A stretch of DNA of 64,000 bases from Ferrovibrio sp. Lineage in GTDB: Bacteria; Pseudomonadota; Alphaproteobacteria; Ferrovibrionales; Ferrovibrionaceae. The stretch spans positions 166,839 through 230,838 of the forward strand of contig NZ_PEKV01000005.1 of the NCBI RefSeq assembly GCF_002796975.1, read 5' to 3'. Shown here one piece after another: positions 9,829 through 19,228 of the stretch; the first letter of the stretch is position 1; each line of letters begins with the position of its first letter. The notes below the pieces were generated by a model. That model saw only the letters and a program-made list of their open reading frames with translations. It did not search any database and had not been told where the DNA came from. A program made the translations under genes and the position numbers.

Positions 9829-10446
9829 ATGACCGCGCTGCTCGATCGCTGGCTCGGCTTTGCCGACCGCATTTCCCACTACGCCATCTGGGCCGGCGGC
9901 ACTCTGGTTCTCGCCTCCGCCATTCTGGTGTCCGTCGACGTTCTGCTGCGCAAGCTGCTCCTGGTGTCGCTGGGCGGCGCCGACGAGCTTTCGGGCTATG
10001 CCTTCGCCATCGGCACCACCTGGGCGCTGGCCTTCACCCTGCTGCGCCGCGCCAATGTGCGCGTGGACGCGCTGTATATCCATCTGCCGCAGATTCTCTG
10101 CGCCATCCTCGACATTCTTGCTCTGATCGCCTTTGGCGGCTTCCTCGCGCTGCTGACCTGGCAGGCCTGGGCTGTGCTCGATACTTCGCTGGCCTTCCAG
10201 GCCCGTGCCACCACGCCGCTGGCGACACCACTGTGGATGCCGCAGTCGCTCTGGCTGATCGGACTGGTCTTCTTCCTTTTCACCATTCTGCCGCTGCTGC
10301 TGCGCAGCCTGTTCGCGCTGCTGGGCGGCGATCTCGCCAAGGTGCGCAGCCTCGCCGGTGCACGCACCATTGAGGAAGACGCCGCCGACGAAGCCGCCCA
10401 CACTGCCAACATAAAATTGGCCGCCACTCTCAAGCCGCAGGACTGA
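9829..10446 (+). CDS. TRAP transporter small permease (DctQ family)
   Basis: 205-aa multi-TM protein between DctP and DctM. Confidence 0.86.
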   Translation: MTALLDRWLGFADRISHYAIWAGGTLVLASAILVSVDVLLRKLLLVSLGGADELSGYAFAIGTTWALAFTLLRRANVRVDALYIHLPQILCAILDILALIAFGGFLALLTWQAWAVLDTSLAFQARATTPLATPLWMPQSLWLIGLVFFLFTILPLLLRSLFALLGGDLAKVRSLAGARTIEEDAADEAAHTANIKLAATLKPQD

Positions 10447-10450
10447 ACCG

Positions 10451-11734
10451 ATGCTTGGCACAACGCTCGTTCTCCTGCTCGCCCTGCTGGCTGCCGCCCT
10501 GCCGGTGGCCGGTGCGCTCGGCACGCTCGGCCTGCTGCTCGACAAAATCTATTCGAAGATGCCGCTCAGCCTGGCACTGGGCGAGGTCGCCTGGTCGTCA
10601 TCGAAAGACTTTCTGCTGGTCTCGATCCCGATGTTCATCCTGCTCGGCGAGGTCCTGCTGCGCGCCGGTGTCGCCGAGCGTATGTATGCCGCCATGGTGA
10701 AATGGCTGGCCTGGATTCCCGGCGGCCTGATGCATTCCAACATCGGCGCCTGTGCCATCTTTGCCGCCACCTCGGGTTCGTCGGTCGCCACCGCCGCCAC
10801 GGTCGGCACCGTGGCTTTGCCGCTGGTCAAGAAGCACGGTTATAACGAACGCCTGTTCCTCGGCACCCTGGCGGCCGGTGGCACGCTCGGTATTCTCATT
10901 CCGCCGTCGATCAACATGATCATCTATGCGGTACTGACCGACACCTCGATCCCGAAGCTGTATCTCGCCGGTATCATTCCCGGCCTCGGCCTGGCGGTTC
11001 TCTTCATGGCGCTGGTCGCCGTCTGCTGCGTGGTGAAGCCGGCTTGGGGCGGCAGCACGCAGAGTTACAGCTGGAGCGAACGCCTCGCCAGCCTGGTCGA
11101 CCTGCTGCCGCCGCTTGGCATCTTCCTCGTCGTGGTCGGCTCGATCTATGCCGGCCTGGCGACGCCGACCGAAGCCGCTTCGCTCGGCGTGGTGGCAGCA
11201 CTCGGGCTGGCGGCCTTCTATCGGCGGCTGTCGATTGCCATGCTGAAAGAGGTGATGGAAAACACCATGCGCACCACGGCCATGGTGATGATGATCATCG
11301 TCGCGGCCTATTTCCTCAATTTCGTCATCTCGGCCATCGGCCTGACCACGATGCTGACCGATTTCATCGCCGGTCTCGGCCTGTCGAAATTCGAGATGCT
11401 GATCGCGCTGGTGATCTTCTACCTGATCCTCGGCTGCTTCATGGAAACATTGTCGATGATGATCACCACGATTCCCATCGTAGCGCCGGTGATGTTCGGG
11501 CTCGGCTTCGATCCGATCTGGTTCGGCATCATCATCATCATCCTGATCGAGATGGCGCTGATCACGCCGCCGGTCGGCCTCAACCTCTTCGTCGTGCAGT
11601 CGCTGCGCACCCATGGCACGCTGAACGACGTGATCGCCGGCTCGGTGCCCTTCGTCGGCATCATGGTGCTGCTGATCCTGCTCCTCACGATCTTCCCGGG
11701 GCTTGCGCTCTGGCTGCCGACTGCTTTTGGTTAG
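10451..11734 (+). CDS. TRAP transporter large permease (DctM family)
   Basis: 427 aa with IPMFILLGEVLLRAGVAERMYAAMVKWL...GTLGILIPPSINMIIY. Confidence 0.95.
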   Translation: MLGTTLVLLLALLAAALPVAGALGTLGLLLDKIYSKMPLSLALGEVAWSSSKDFLLVSIPMFILLGEVLLRAGVAERMYAAMVKWLAWIPGGLMHSNIGACAIFAATSGSSVATAATVGTVALPLVKKHGYNERLFLGTLAAGGTLGILIPPSINMIIYAVLTDTSIPKLYLAGIIPGLGLAVLFMALVAVCCVVKPAWGGSTQSYSWSERLASLVDLLPPLGIFLVVVGSIYAGLATPTEAASLGVVAALGLAAFYRRLSIAMLKEVMENTMRTTAMVMMIIVAAYFLNFVISAIGLTTMLTDFIAGLGLSKFEMLIALVIFYLILGCFMETLSMMITTIPIVAPVMFGLGFDPIWFGIIIIILIEMALITPPVGLNLFVVQSLRTHGTLNDVIAGSVPFVGIMVLLILLLTIFPGLALWLPTAFG

Positions 11735-11744
11735 GATTCCGAAC

Positions 11745-12425
11745 ATGCTGACTTTCGACCGCCTCTGGCAGGACAAGCGCGACCGCGTCGCCGTGCAGAT
11801 CGACACTTTGATCGTGGCCGGTTGGGCCGGCCGTGACGCGCATGCCATCGAACACCATATCGAAGAACTCGCCGCGATCGGCGTGCCGCGGCCGAGCAGC
11901 GTGCCGCTGTTCTATCGCATCGGCACCGGCCAGCTGAGCCAGACCACGCATCTGCAGGTGCTCGGCCCGGATACCTCGGGTGAGGTCGAGCCGGTGGTGC
12001 TGTCGCTGGCTGACGGCCTCTGGGTCGCAGTCGGTTCGGATCACACCGACCGCAAGGCTGAATCAGCCGGTGTCGCGCTCTCCAAGCAGCTCTGCTCGAA
12101 AGTGGTCGGCACCGGGCTCTGGCGCTACGAGGAAGTGGCCCCGCACTGGGACAGTCTGATCCTGCGCGCCTGGGCGACCATCGATGGCCAGCGCACCCTG
12201 TATCAGGAAGGCGCGGTCTCCGGCCTGCGCAGTCCGGCCGACCTGATGCAGCGCTACAGCAACGCCGCCACGCTCCCTCCGGGCAGCCTGATGTTCGGCG
12301 GCACCATCGGCGCCATCGGCGGCATCCGCCCGGGCACGCGGTTCGAGATGGAACTGGAAGACCCGGTGCTGCAGCGCAAGCTCAACCACGCCTACGATAT
12401 CGAGGCGCTTCCTGTTGTAGCCTGA
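11745..12425 (+). CDS. DUF2848 domain-containing protein
   Basis: LIVAGWAGRDAHAIEHHIEELAAIGVPRPSSVPLFYRIG...VGSDHTDRKAE, typical family sequence; linked to TRAP/pxp genes. Confidence 0.82.
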   Translation: MLTFDRLWQDKRDRVAVQIDTLIVAGWAGRDAHAIEHHIEELAAIGVPRPSSVPLFYRIGTGQLSQTTHLQVLGPDTSGEVEPVVLSLADGLWVAVGSDHTDRKAESAGVALSKQLCSKVVGTGLWRYEEVAPHWDSLILRAWATIDGQRTLYQEGAVSGLRSPADLMQRYSNAATLPPGSLMFGGTIGAIGGIRPGTRFEMELEDPVLQRKLNHAYDIEALPVVA

Positions 12426-12449
12426 GCAGGCCCGCTCTATGACTCCGGT

Positions 12450-13178
12450 ATGAGCGCCTATCCCCAGATCCGGTCCTTCGGCGATACCGGCTTCAGTGTC
12501 GAATTCGGCGAGGGCATCGACCGTGGCATCAATGCCATGGTGATGGCGCTGCATGCCGCACTGACCGACACGCGTCCGGCTGGTCTGGTGGAAACCATCC
12601 CGTCTTTCCGCGCCCTGCTGGTGCAATACGATCCGCTCGCCACCAGCCGCGCCGATCTCGAAAGCCATGTGCGCGGGTTGCTCGACGGGCTGAAGCCGCA
12701 GCAGCACGCCGGTCGGCTCTGGCGTTTGCCGGTCTGCTATGCCGAGGAGTTTGCGCCCGATCTGGCCGAGGTCGCCGAACGCTGCAAGGTCACGCCGCAG
12801 AAGGTGATCGAGATTCATACCGGCGGACGTTATTTCGTCTACATGCTCGGCTTCATGCCGGGCCTCGCCTATATGGGCGGGCTCGATGCCGTGCTGCATC
12901 TGCCGCGCCGGTCCTCGCCGCGCACCAAGGTTCCCCAAGGCTCGGTCGCCATCGCCGAATCGATGACGACAATCTACCCCTGGGAAAGCCCGGGCGGCTG
13001 GCATCTGCTGGGCCGCACGCCGCTCAAACTGTTCGATGCCGCGCGCGAAGAACCGATCCTGCTCGGCGCCGGCGATGAAGTGACTTATGTCGCGGTCTCT
13101 GCAGATGATTATGCCGCGATGCTGCACCAGGTTGAGGATGGCTCGTTCGACTATGCTGCGCTCAGGGTGAAAGCATGA
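12450..13178 (+). CDS. pxpB: 5-oxoprolinase subunit PxpB (KipI-like)
   Basis: GDTGFSVEFGEGID...VYMLGFMPGLAYMGGLD...PRTKVPQGSVAIA; adjacent to PxpC and PxpA. Confidence 0.92.
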   Translation: MSAYPQIRSFGDTGFSVEFGEGIDRGINAMVMALHAALTDTRPAGLVETIPSFRALLVQYDPLATSRADLESHVRGLLDGLKPQQHAGRLWRLPVCYAEEFAPDLAEVAERCKVTPQKVIEIHTGGRYFVYMLGFMPGLAYMGGLDAVLHLPRRSSPRTKVPQGSVAIAESMTTIYPWESPGGWHLLGRTPLKLFDAAREEPILLGAGDEVTYVAVSADDYAAMLHQVEDGSFDYAALRVKA

Positions 13179-14224
13179 GCGCCCGCTTCCTCGATGTCGT
13201 CGCGCCCGGGCTGATGACCTCGGTGCAGGATCTCGGCCGGCTCGGTGCGCAGGCGCTCGGCATGCCGGTGGCCGGCGCTACCGATGCGATTGCGCTGCGG
13301 CTCGCCAACGCGGTGGTCGGCAATCCGGAAAATACCGGCGCGCTGGAAATCGGCTATCTCGGGCCGACGCTGGTGGCGGCTGCTGACGGCGTGCGCGTCG
13401 TGCTTGGCGGCAAGGCGAAACTCACCCTGCAGCCCGCCGATGGCAGCGAGGCGCGACCCGCAAAACCCTGGCGTTCGCTGCTGCTGAAACGCGGCGATAA
13501 ACTCACCATCGGTGCGGTGGACGAGGGCGGTGTCGCCTATCTGGCGGTCGCCGGCGGGTTTGCGATTCCCGCCTTCATGAGCAGCCTGTCGACCTATATG
13601 CGCTCCGGGCTGGGCGGCTTCGAGGGTCGCGCGCTGAAAGCCGGCGACAGTCTGCCGCTCAATACGATTGCCGCCGAAGGCGACGAACGCGAACTCGCCG
13701 ATGAGATTGACTATGGCTCCGGTCCGATCCGCGTGGTGCTCGGCCCGCAGGAAGACCGCTTCACGCAAAAGGGCATCGAGACCTTCCTGTCGGCCACCTA
13801 CAGCATCACCAAGGAAGCCGACCGCATGGGCATCCGGCTCGAAGGCGAGACGGTGGAACACACGCGCGGCGCCGATATTGCCTCCGAAGGCGTCGTCACC
13901 GGATCGATCCAGGTGCCGGGCAACGGCAAGCCGATCATCCTGATGGCGGATCGCCAGACCACCGGCGGCTATACCAAGATCGCCACGGTGATTTCCGCCG
14001 ATCTCGCCCGCGTTGGCCGCATGAAGCCCGGCGATACGCTCAGCTTCACGGCTGTCGAGGTCGCCGCCGCCGAAGCCGCGCGCCGCGAACAGGAAAAGAT
14101 GGTACGCCGCCTGATCGAGGGCATCCGCACGGCACCGCCCGATGTCACTCTCGACCTGAACGCGCTATATACGCAGAATCTGATCAGCGGCGCAGTCGAT
14201 GCCCCCAGCGGGCACTGGCGCTAG
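13175..14224 (+). CDS. pxpC: 5-oxoprolinase subunit PxpC (biotin-dependent carboxyltransferase family)
   Basis: VVAPGLMTSVQDLGRLGAQALGMPVAGATD...LMADRQTTGGYTKIATV. Confidence 0.92.
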   Translation: MSARFLDVVAPGLMTSVQDLGRLGAQALGMPVAGATDAIALRLANAVVGNPENTGALEIGYLGPTLVAAADGVRVVLGGKAKLTLQPADGSEARPAKPWRSLLLKRGDKLTIGAVDEGGVAYLAVAGGFAIPAFMSSLSTYMRSGLGGFEGRALKAGDSLPLNTIAAEGDERELADEIDYGSGPIRVVLGPQEDRFTQKGIETFLSATYSITKEADRMGIRLEGETVEHTRGADIASEGVVTGSIQVPGNGKPIILMADRQTTGGYTKIATVISADLARVGRMKPGDTLSFTAVEVAAAEAARREQEKMVRRLIEGIRTAPPDVTLDLNALYTQNLISGAVDAPSGHWR

Positions 14225-14236
14225 GGAGACTGTCTC

Positions 14237-15010
14237 ATGACGACGAAGACTAACCTGAACAGCGATCTCGGCGAAAGCTACGGTGCCTGGACCATGGGCG
14301 ACGATGCGGCGATGCTCGGCGTCGTCGGCACCGCCAATGTCGCCTGCGGCTTCCATGCCGGTGACTGGAGCGTGATGCAGGCCACCGTGGCGGAGGCCGT
14401 GAAGAATGGCGTGTCGATCGGCGCGCATCCCTCCTATCCCGATCTGCAGGGTTTCGGCCGCCGGCCGATGACCATGAGCAACAGGGAAGTCGAAGCGCTG
14501 ATGGCCTACCAGATCGGCGCGCTGATGGGCGTGGCGGCGACGAAGGGCGGCAAGGTCACGCATGTGAAGCCGCATGGCGCCATCAACAACAAGGCTGCCA
14601 CCGACATGGATCTCGCCATGGCGCTGGCGCGTGGCATCGCCGGCGTGTCGAAAGACCTGATCTTCCTGGCGCCGGCCGGCTCGGCCATGGTGACGGCGGC
14701 CGCCAAGGCCAACCTGCCGGTGGCGCAGGAAGTCTTTGCCGACCGCAATTACGATGACGATGGCAACCTGGTGCCGCGCGGCCAGCCGCATGCCATGGTG
14801 CATGACAATGACGAGGCACTGAAGAATGTGCTGCGCATGGTGCAGGAACGCGCCATCGTCTCGGTCACCGGCAAGCGCATCCCCTGCAATGTCGATTCGA
14901 TCTGCGTGCATGGCGACAGCGCCGGCGCGGTCTCCATGGCGCGCCACATCCGTACCGGGCTGGAGCAGGCCGGCGTGAAACTGGTCACGCTGCCGGAGAT
15001 GCTGGAGTAA
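14237..15010 (+). CDS. pxpA: 5-oxoprolinase subunit PxpA (LamB/YcsF family)
   Basis: LNSDLGESYGAWTMGDDAAMLGVVGTANVACGFHAGD; SICVHGDS near C-term. Confidence 0.95.
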   Translation: MTTKTNLNSDLGESYGAWTMGDDAAMLGVVGTANVACGFHAGDWSVMQATVAEAVKNGVSIGAHPSYPDLQGFGRRPMTMSNREVEALMAYQIGALMGVAATKGGKVTHVKPHGAINNKAATDMDLAMALARGIAGVSKDLIFLAPAGSAMVTAAAKANLPVAQEVFADRNYDDDGNLVPRGQPHAMVHDNDEALKNVLRMVQERAIVSVTGKRIPCNVDSICVHGDSAGAVSMARHIRTGLEQAGVKLVTLPEMLE

Positions 15011-15105
15011 TCTGCACCAGGATATTTGTATTTTCATAAATCCGTTGACTGAGTGAGTGACCTGGCTTAACCCTCGACGGTGATTTCGGTTTCGGGGGAA
15101 TACCA

Positions 15106-16728
15106 GTGATAAGCCGCAGCAGCAGTCGTTCCGCCACTATTCTCGCGTTGGTAGTTGGTTGTGCGGTCACTACGTCTGCTGTCGCGCAGAGCGCCGCCGA
15201 GCCCAAATGGGGCCCTCATATCGATCTTGAGGCCAAGCCGGGCACGAAACGCTCGCTGAGCGAAGCCGATCTGTTCATTCCCGTCGCGCAGTCCGCCGAC
15301 ACCCTGTTGTTCGCCAATCTGCGCCTGCGCATGGACGATAACGACAGCAACGAGGGCAATTACGGCCTTGGTGTCCGCCACATGCTGGAGAGCGGCTGGA
15401 ATCTGGGCGCCTACGGTTATTTCGATCGGCGCCGCACCGAATACGACAACCACTTCAACCAGGTGACCCTCGGTGTCGAAGCGCTGTCGCAGGACTGGGA
15501 TCTGCGCGCCAACTATTACGCGCCGGTCGGGCGGCGCAGCCACAATATTGACAGCCTGAACACCGCCGAAGTCTCCGGCACCACGGTGATCTTCCGCGGC
15601 GGCGAGGAACGCAGCATGGGCGGTTTCGATGCGGAGGTCGGCCGGCGCGTGCCGCTGTTCGACGCATCTGCCGACCGGCAGTTCCGCATCTTTGGCGGCG
15701 CCTACCATTTCAGCGAAAGCGGTGTGGAGGATATCAGCGGCCCGCGCGCCCGTGCCGAACTCACCTTCGACAGCGTGCCGTATCTGTGGGAAGGCTCGCG
15801 CTTCAGCATCGGTGCCGAATGGCAGCATGACGATCCGCGCGGCAGCCAGGGCTTCCTCACCGCCCGCCTGCGCATACCTTTTCAGGTATACGGACGCCCT
15901 GCCTCCACGTTGACGCCGATGGAACGCCGCATGGCCGATCCCGTCGTGCGCGATATCGACGTGGTCAGCCAGGCCGGCCAGTTCAGCGCGCCGGAGACGG
16001 CGACTCAGCTGGCGAATGGCTCGACCTTCACCGTACTGAACAGCGCGACCACGGCGGGTGACGATCTCGATGATGTCGTCACGGCGGCCGGCAATAATTC
16101 GACGGTCATTCTGGCCGGTGCCTTCCAGACGACGGGTCTCAATGCAGTCAGCCTGGCCTTCAACCAGACCCTGACCGGATTCGCCACGGTGCGCAGTGCC
16201 TCTGGTCGTACGGCTGTCGTGAATACCGGCGCGTCGATCAATGGCACCAATATGACCACCACGACCGTACAACTCAATGCTGGTGGCCGGCTGGAAGGCG
16301 TGACGGTGACGGGTGCCTACAGCGGCGGCGCCGCTGGCCGCGTGGTGCAGGTGGCAGACGGCTCCACCGGCGTGCATATCGAGAATAGCATCATCACCGG
16401 AACGCAGAGCGGCGCGGCCGTGGGCAACGTCGTGACCATCGGTCAGAACACCTCGGTTACTCTGCGCAACAACACCATCACGGCGAGCGGCAGCGGCACT
16501 GCCACCACCATGACGGCGCTGTTTGCCAGCAGTTCAAACACGACGCTGACCTTTACCGGCAACACGATCAGTGCGACCGGCGGCACTACGAACAACATTG
16601 TCAATTTCGGTGCCGGCGTCACCACCATCACCGGCGACTCGACCGGCAATATCCGTGGCAGTGGCAACTGTGTCGGTACGCCGGCCAGCGGCAGCATCGG
16701 CTTCACCAACGGCACGACCTGCCCGTAA
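15106..16728 (+). CDS. Inverse-autotransporter beta-domain protein with C-terminal beta-helix-like passenger
   Basis: GTG start, signal peptide; LFANLRLRMDDNDSNEGNYGLGVRHMLESGWNLGAYGYFDRRRTEYDNHFNQVTLGVEALSQDWDLRANYYAPVG matches intimin/invasin-type beta-domain; then T/N/G-rich right-handed-helix-like repeats. Confidence 0.75.
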   Translation: MISRSSSRSATILALVVGCAVTTSAVAQSAAEPKWGPHIDLEAKPGTKRSLSEADLFIPVAQSADTLLFANLRLRMDDNDSNEGNYGLGVRHMLESGWNLGAYGYFDRRRTEYDNHFNQVTLGVEALSQDWDLRANYYAPVGRRSHNIDSLNTAEVSGTTVIFRGGEERSMGGFDAEVGRRVPLFDASADRQFRIFGGAYHFSESGVEDISGPRARAELTFDSVPYLWEGSRFSIGAEWQHDDPRGSQGFLTARLRIPFQVYGRPASTLTPMERRMADPVVRDIDVVSQAGQFSAPETATQLANGSTFTVLNSATTAGDDLDDVVTAAGNNSTVILAGAFQTTGLNAVSLAFNQTLTGFATVRSASGRTAVVNTGASINGTNMTTTTVQLNAGGRLEGVTVTGAYSGGAAGRVVQVADGSTGVHIENSIITGTQSGAAVGNVVTIGQNTSVTLRNNTITASGSGTATTMTALFASSSNTTLTFTGNTISATGGTTNNIVNFGAGVTTITGDSTGNIRGSGNCVGTPASGSIGFTNGTTCP

Positions 16729-16800
16729 CGCCGGGCACGGCTCCGGCTTGACGGCTCCCCCCGTTGCCCGGCAAGACTGGGCGACGGGGAGAGTGTCAGT

Positions 16801-17451
16801 ATGACCAAGTCGAAATCCGCCAAGCCCACACAGAAAAAAAGCCGTCAGCCGGATGTAACGCGGCGCAACATTCTCGATGCGGCGCTTTATGAATTCGCCG
16901 CCAAGGGTCTGGCCGGCGCGCGGGTCGACGAGATCGCCGCGCGTTCGGGCTCCAACAAGCGCATGATCTACGAGTATTTCGGCAACAAGGAGGGCCTCTG
17001 GCTCACCGTGCTGGAAAACGCGTATACGCGGATGCGCGAGGAGGAACATGCCATCGACGTGGCGCGCATGAAGCCGGAAGACGGCATGCGCTACCTGATG
17101 GAGTTCAATTTCAAATTCTGTTCGCGCAATCCCGAATTCATCGCGCTGCTGAATGCCGAGAACCTGCACAAGGCCAGCTATCTGAAGGATTCCAAAAAGA
17201 TCCGCGAGCTCTACACGCCGCTGCTGGTGGTGATTACCGATCTGCTGCAGCGCGGCCAGAAAGACGGCGTGTTCCGCAAAGGGGTCGATCCGGTCGAGCT
17301 TTACACCACGATTGCAGCGCTGGGTTTCTTTTACTTTTCCAACATCCATACGCTGTCGACCATTTTCGGCCGCAACCTGCTGTCGCCGAAACAGCAGAAA
17401 ACCCGCCTCGACCATTCCATGGAAGTGGTGCTGGGCTACCTGCGGCCTTGA
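16801..17451 (+). CDS. TetR/AcrR family transcriptional regulator
   Basis: RRNILDAALYEFAAKGLAGARVDEIAARSGSNKRMIYEYFGNKEGLW. Confidence 0.95.
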   Translation: MTKSKSAKPTQKKSRQPDVTRRNILDAALYEFAAKGLAGARVDEIAARSGSNKRMIYEYFGNKEGLWLTVLENAYTRMREEEHAIDVARMKPEDGMRYLMEFNFKFCSRNPEFIALLNAENLHKASYLKDSKKIRELYTPLLVVITDLLQRGQKDGVFRKGVDPVELYTTIAALGFFYFSNIHTLSTIFGRNLLSPKQQKTRLDHSMEVVLGYLRP

Positions 17452-17481
17452 GGCGACCGGGCAGCGGCCCGGCCGAATTTC

Positions 17482-17499
17482 GTAACTGACCGGTTACTT
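17482..17499. promoter_or_regulatory. Candidate TetR operator upstream of tctC (GTAACTGACCGGTTACTT)
   Basis: GTAAC-N6-GTTAC dyad; matches 20794-20811 at 16/18 positions; TTGACA at 17505-17510 follows. Confidence 0.72.
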
Positions 17500-17580
17500 C
17501 CCCGTTGACAAGCCCGCCCGGCATCGGAAATGCTGGCTGGATAACAAGGATCGTCACGATCCATAACGGAGGAGACCGCC

Positions 17581-18600
17581 ATGCAAGGCAAGCTTGCTAT
17601 TCGTATCGCTGTGGCCGCTTTCGCGGTCGGTACCCTGGGCCTCGTCGCCCAGCCGGCCGACGCGCAGACCTGGAAGCCGACCAAGCCGATCACCGTAATC
17701 GTGCCCTGGGCCGCCGGCGGCTCCACCGATCAGGTGATCCGTGTCACCGCCGCCGAGCTCGAAAAGGCGCTCAACCAGAAGGTCGTTGTCGTCAACCAGC
17801 CGGGCGGCTCGGGCTCGATCGGCACCAAGAGCGTGCTGGAAGGCAACAAGGACGGCTACACCTGGGCTTCGGGCGCCGCGAAGGATATCGGTTCCTATGC
17901 CGTGTCTGGTCTGCTCGACACCCAGGCGAAGGACTGGGATTTCTACCTGACTGTCGCGAATCAGGCGGTGATCAGCGTCAATCCGAACACGCCCTACAAG
18001 AGCGTTGCCGATCTGCTGGCGGCGATGAAGGCCAAGCCGGGCCACGTGTCGTTCGCCACGGCCGGCGTGAATTCATCGGGCCATTACGGTTCGGAGGCGC
18101 TGTCGCGCGCGGCGGGCGCCACCTACAAGCACGTGTCCTATGACGGCGGCAATCCGGCAGTGATTGCTACGGTTTCGGGCGAAACCGAAGTGACCAGCCA
18201 GCTGGGCGTCGAGCAGATCGAGATGATCCGCGGCAAACGCCTGCGTCCGCTGGCCGTGCTGGCCGACAAGCCGCTGGTGGTTGACGGCGTTGCGCCGATC
18301 GAGCCGATCACCAAGACGCTGCCGAAATTCCGCACCGAGGCCAACTATTTCGGCATCTTCGTGCCCAAGGGTGTGCCGGCGGAGGTGACCGCCACGCTGA
18401 ACAAGATCTGGGCGGAGAAGATTTCCAAGTCGGAAGCGCTGAAGAAATATGCCTCCGACAAGGGCGCGATCTTCGATCCGCAGTATGGCGAAGCCGCCAA
18501 GAAGGCCTCTTTCCCGGCCATCCAGGGCGCTGCCTGGATCCTGCAGGAAGGCGGCAAGGCCAAGGTCAATCCGGAAACGCTCGGCATCCCGAAGCCGTAA
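17581..18600 (+). CDS. Tripartite tricarboxylate transporter substrate-binding protein (Bug/TctC)
   Basis: WKPTKPITVIVPWAAGGSTDQVIR...VNQPGGSGSIGT; followed by TctB and TctA. Confidence 0.94.
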   Translation: MQGKLAIRIAVAAFAVGTLGLVAQPADAQTWKPTKPITVIVPWAAGGSTDQVIRVTAAELEKALNQKVVVVNQPGGSGSIGTKSVLEGNKDGYTWASGAAKDIGSYAVSGLLDTQAKDWDFYLTVANQAVISVNPNTPYKSVADLLAAMKAKPGHVSFATAGVNSSGHYGSEALSRAAGATYKHVSYDGGNPAVIATVSGETEVTSQLGVEQIEMIRGKRLRPLAVLADKPLVVDGVAPIEPITKTLPKFRTEANYFGIFVPKGVPAEVTATLNKIWAEKISKSEALKKYASDKGAIFDPQYGEAAKKASFPAIQGAAWILQEGGKAKVNPETLGIPKP

Positions 18601-18616
18601 GCCGGAGTTAACAGGA

Positions 18617-18649
18617 CGGCCGCCTGGCTTGATACAAGCCGGGCGGCCG
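18617..18649 (+). terminator. Intercistronic hairpin between tctC-like and tctB-like genes
   Basis: CGGCCGCC-t-GGCTTG-ata-CAAGCC-g-GGCGGCCG followed by atTTGCTTTT. Confidence 0.78.
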
Positions 18650-18670
18650 ATTTGCTTTTCAGGAGTCGTG

Positions 18671-19210
18671 ATGATGGACCAGACCCCAGCCCAGCCTGCC
18701 ACCGCCGAAGAAGCCACGGTTTCGCCGCGCGCCGATTTCTGGTCTGCCTGGGTCTGGATCGCGCTGGGCCTCGCGATTCTCGTCATCAGCCTGAAGATGG
18801 ATCGCCTCGAACGTTTCCAGGCCAGCATCTACACGGCGCCGGGCCTGGTACCGGGCCTGCTCGGCATTGCCATCGCCTTCATGGGCGCGATCCTGATGTT
18901 TCGCGCGGTGCGCGGCGGTGCGCTGCAGACGCGGCCGCCCCGCCGCCTCGTGCTACGCGACCACTGGCGCCTGATTTTCAGCCTCGGCCTGTCGCTGGTC
19001 TATGCACTGGTCATCGTTGCCAGCGCGCTGCCGTTCTGGCTGGTCACGGCAGTCTATATCGCCACTTTCGTCATCGTTTTCCAGTATGCCGAGCGCCGCG
19101 CCGCCGGACAGGTGCCGCGCGGCATCGCGATTGCTGTCGTGCATGGCCTGCTGGCCGGCTGGGCAATCCAGTATATCTTTGAAGAACTCTTCCTCGTTCG
19201 TCTGCCGTAA
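18671..19210 (+). CDS. Tripartite tricarboxylate transporter TctB family protein
   Basis: Small 4-TM protein between TctC and TctA; ATG 18671. Confidence 0.85.
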   Translation: MMDQTPAQPATAEEATVSPRADFWSAWVWIALGLAILVISLKMDRLERFQASIYTAPGLVPGLLGIAIAFMGAILMFRAVRGGALQTRPPRRLVLRDHWRLIFSLGLSLVYALVIVASALPFWLVTAVYIATFVIVFQYAERRAAGQVPRGIAIAVVHGLLAGWAIQYIFEELFLVRLP

Positions 19211-19228
19211 GTAAGAAGGCGCGCATCC

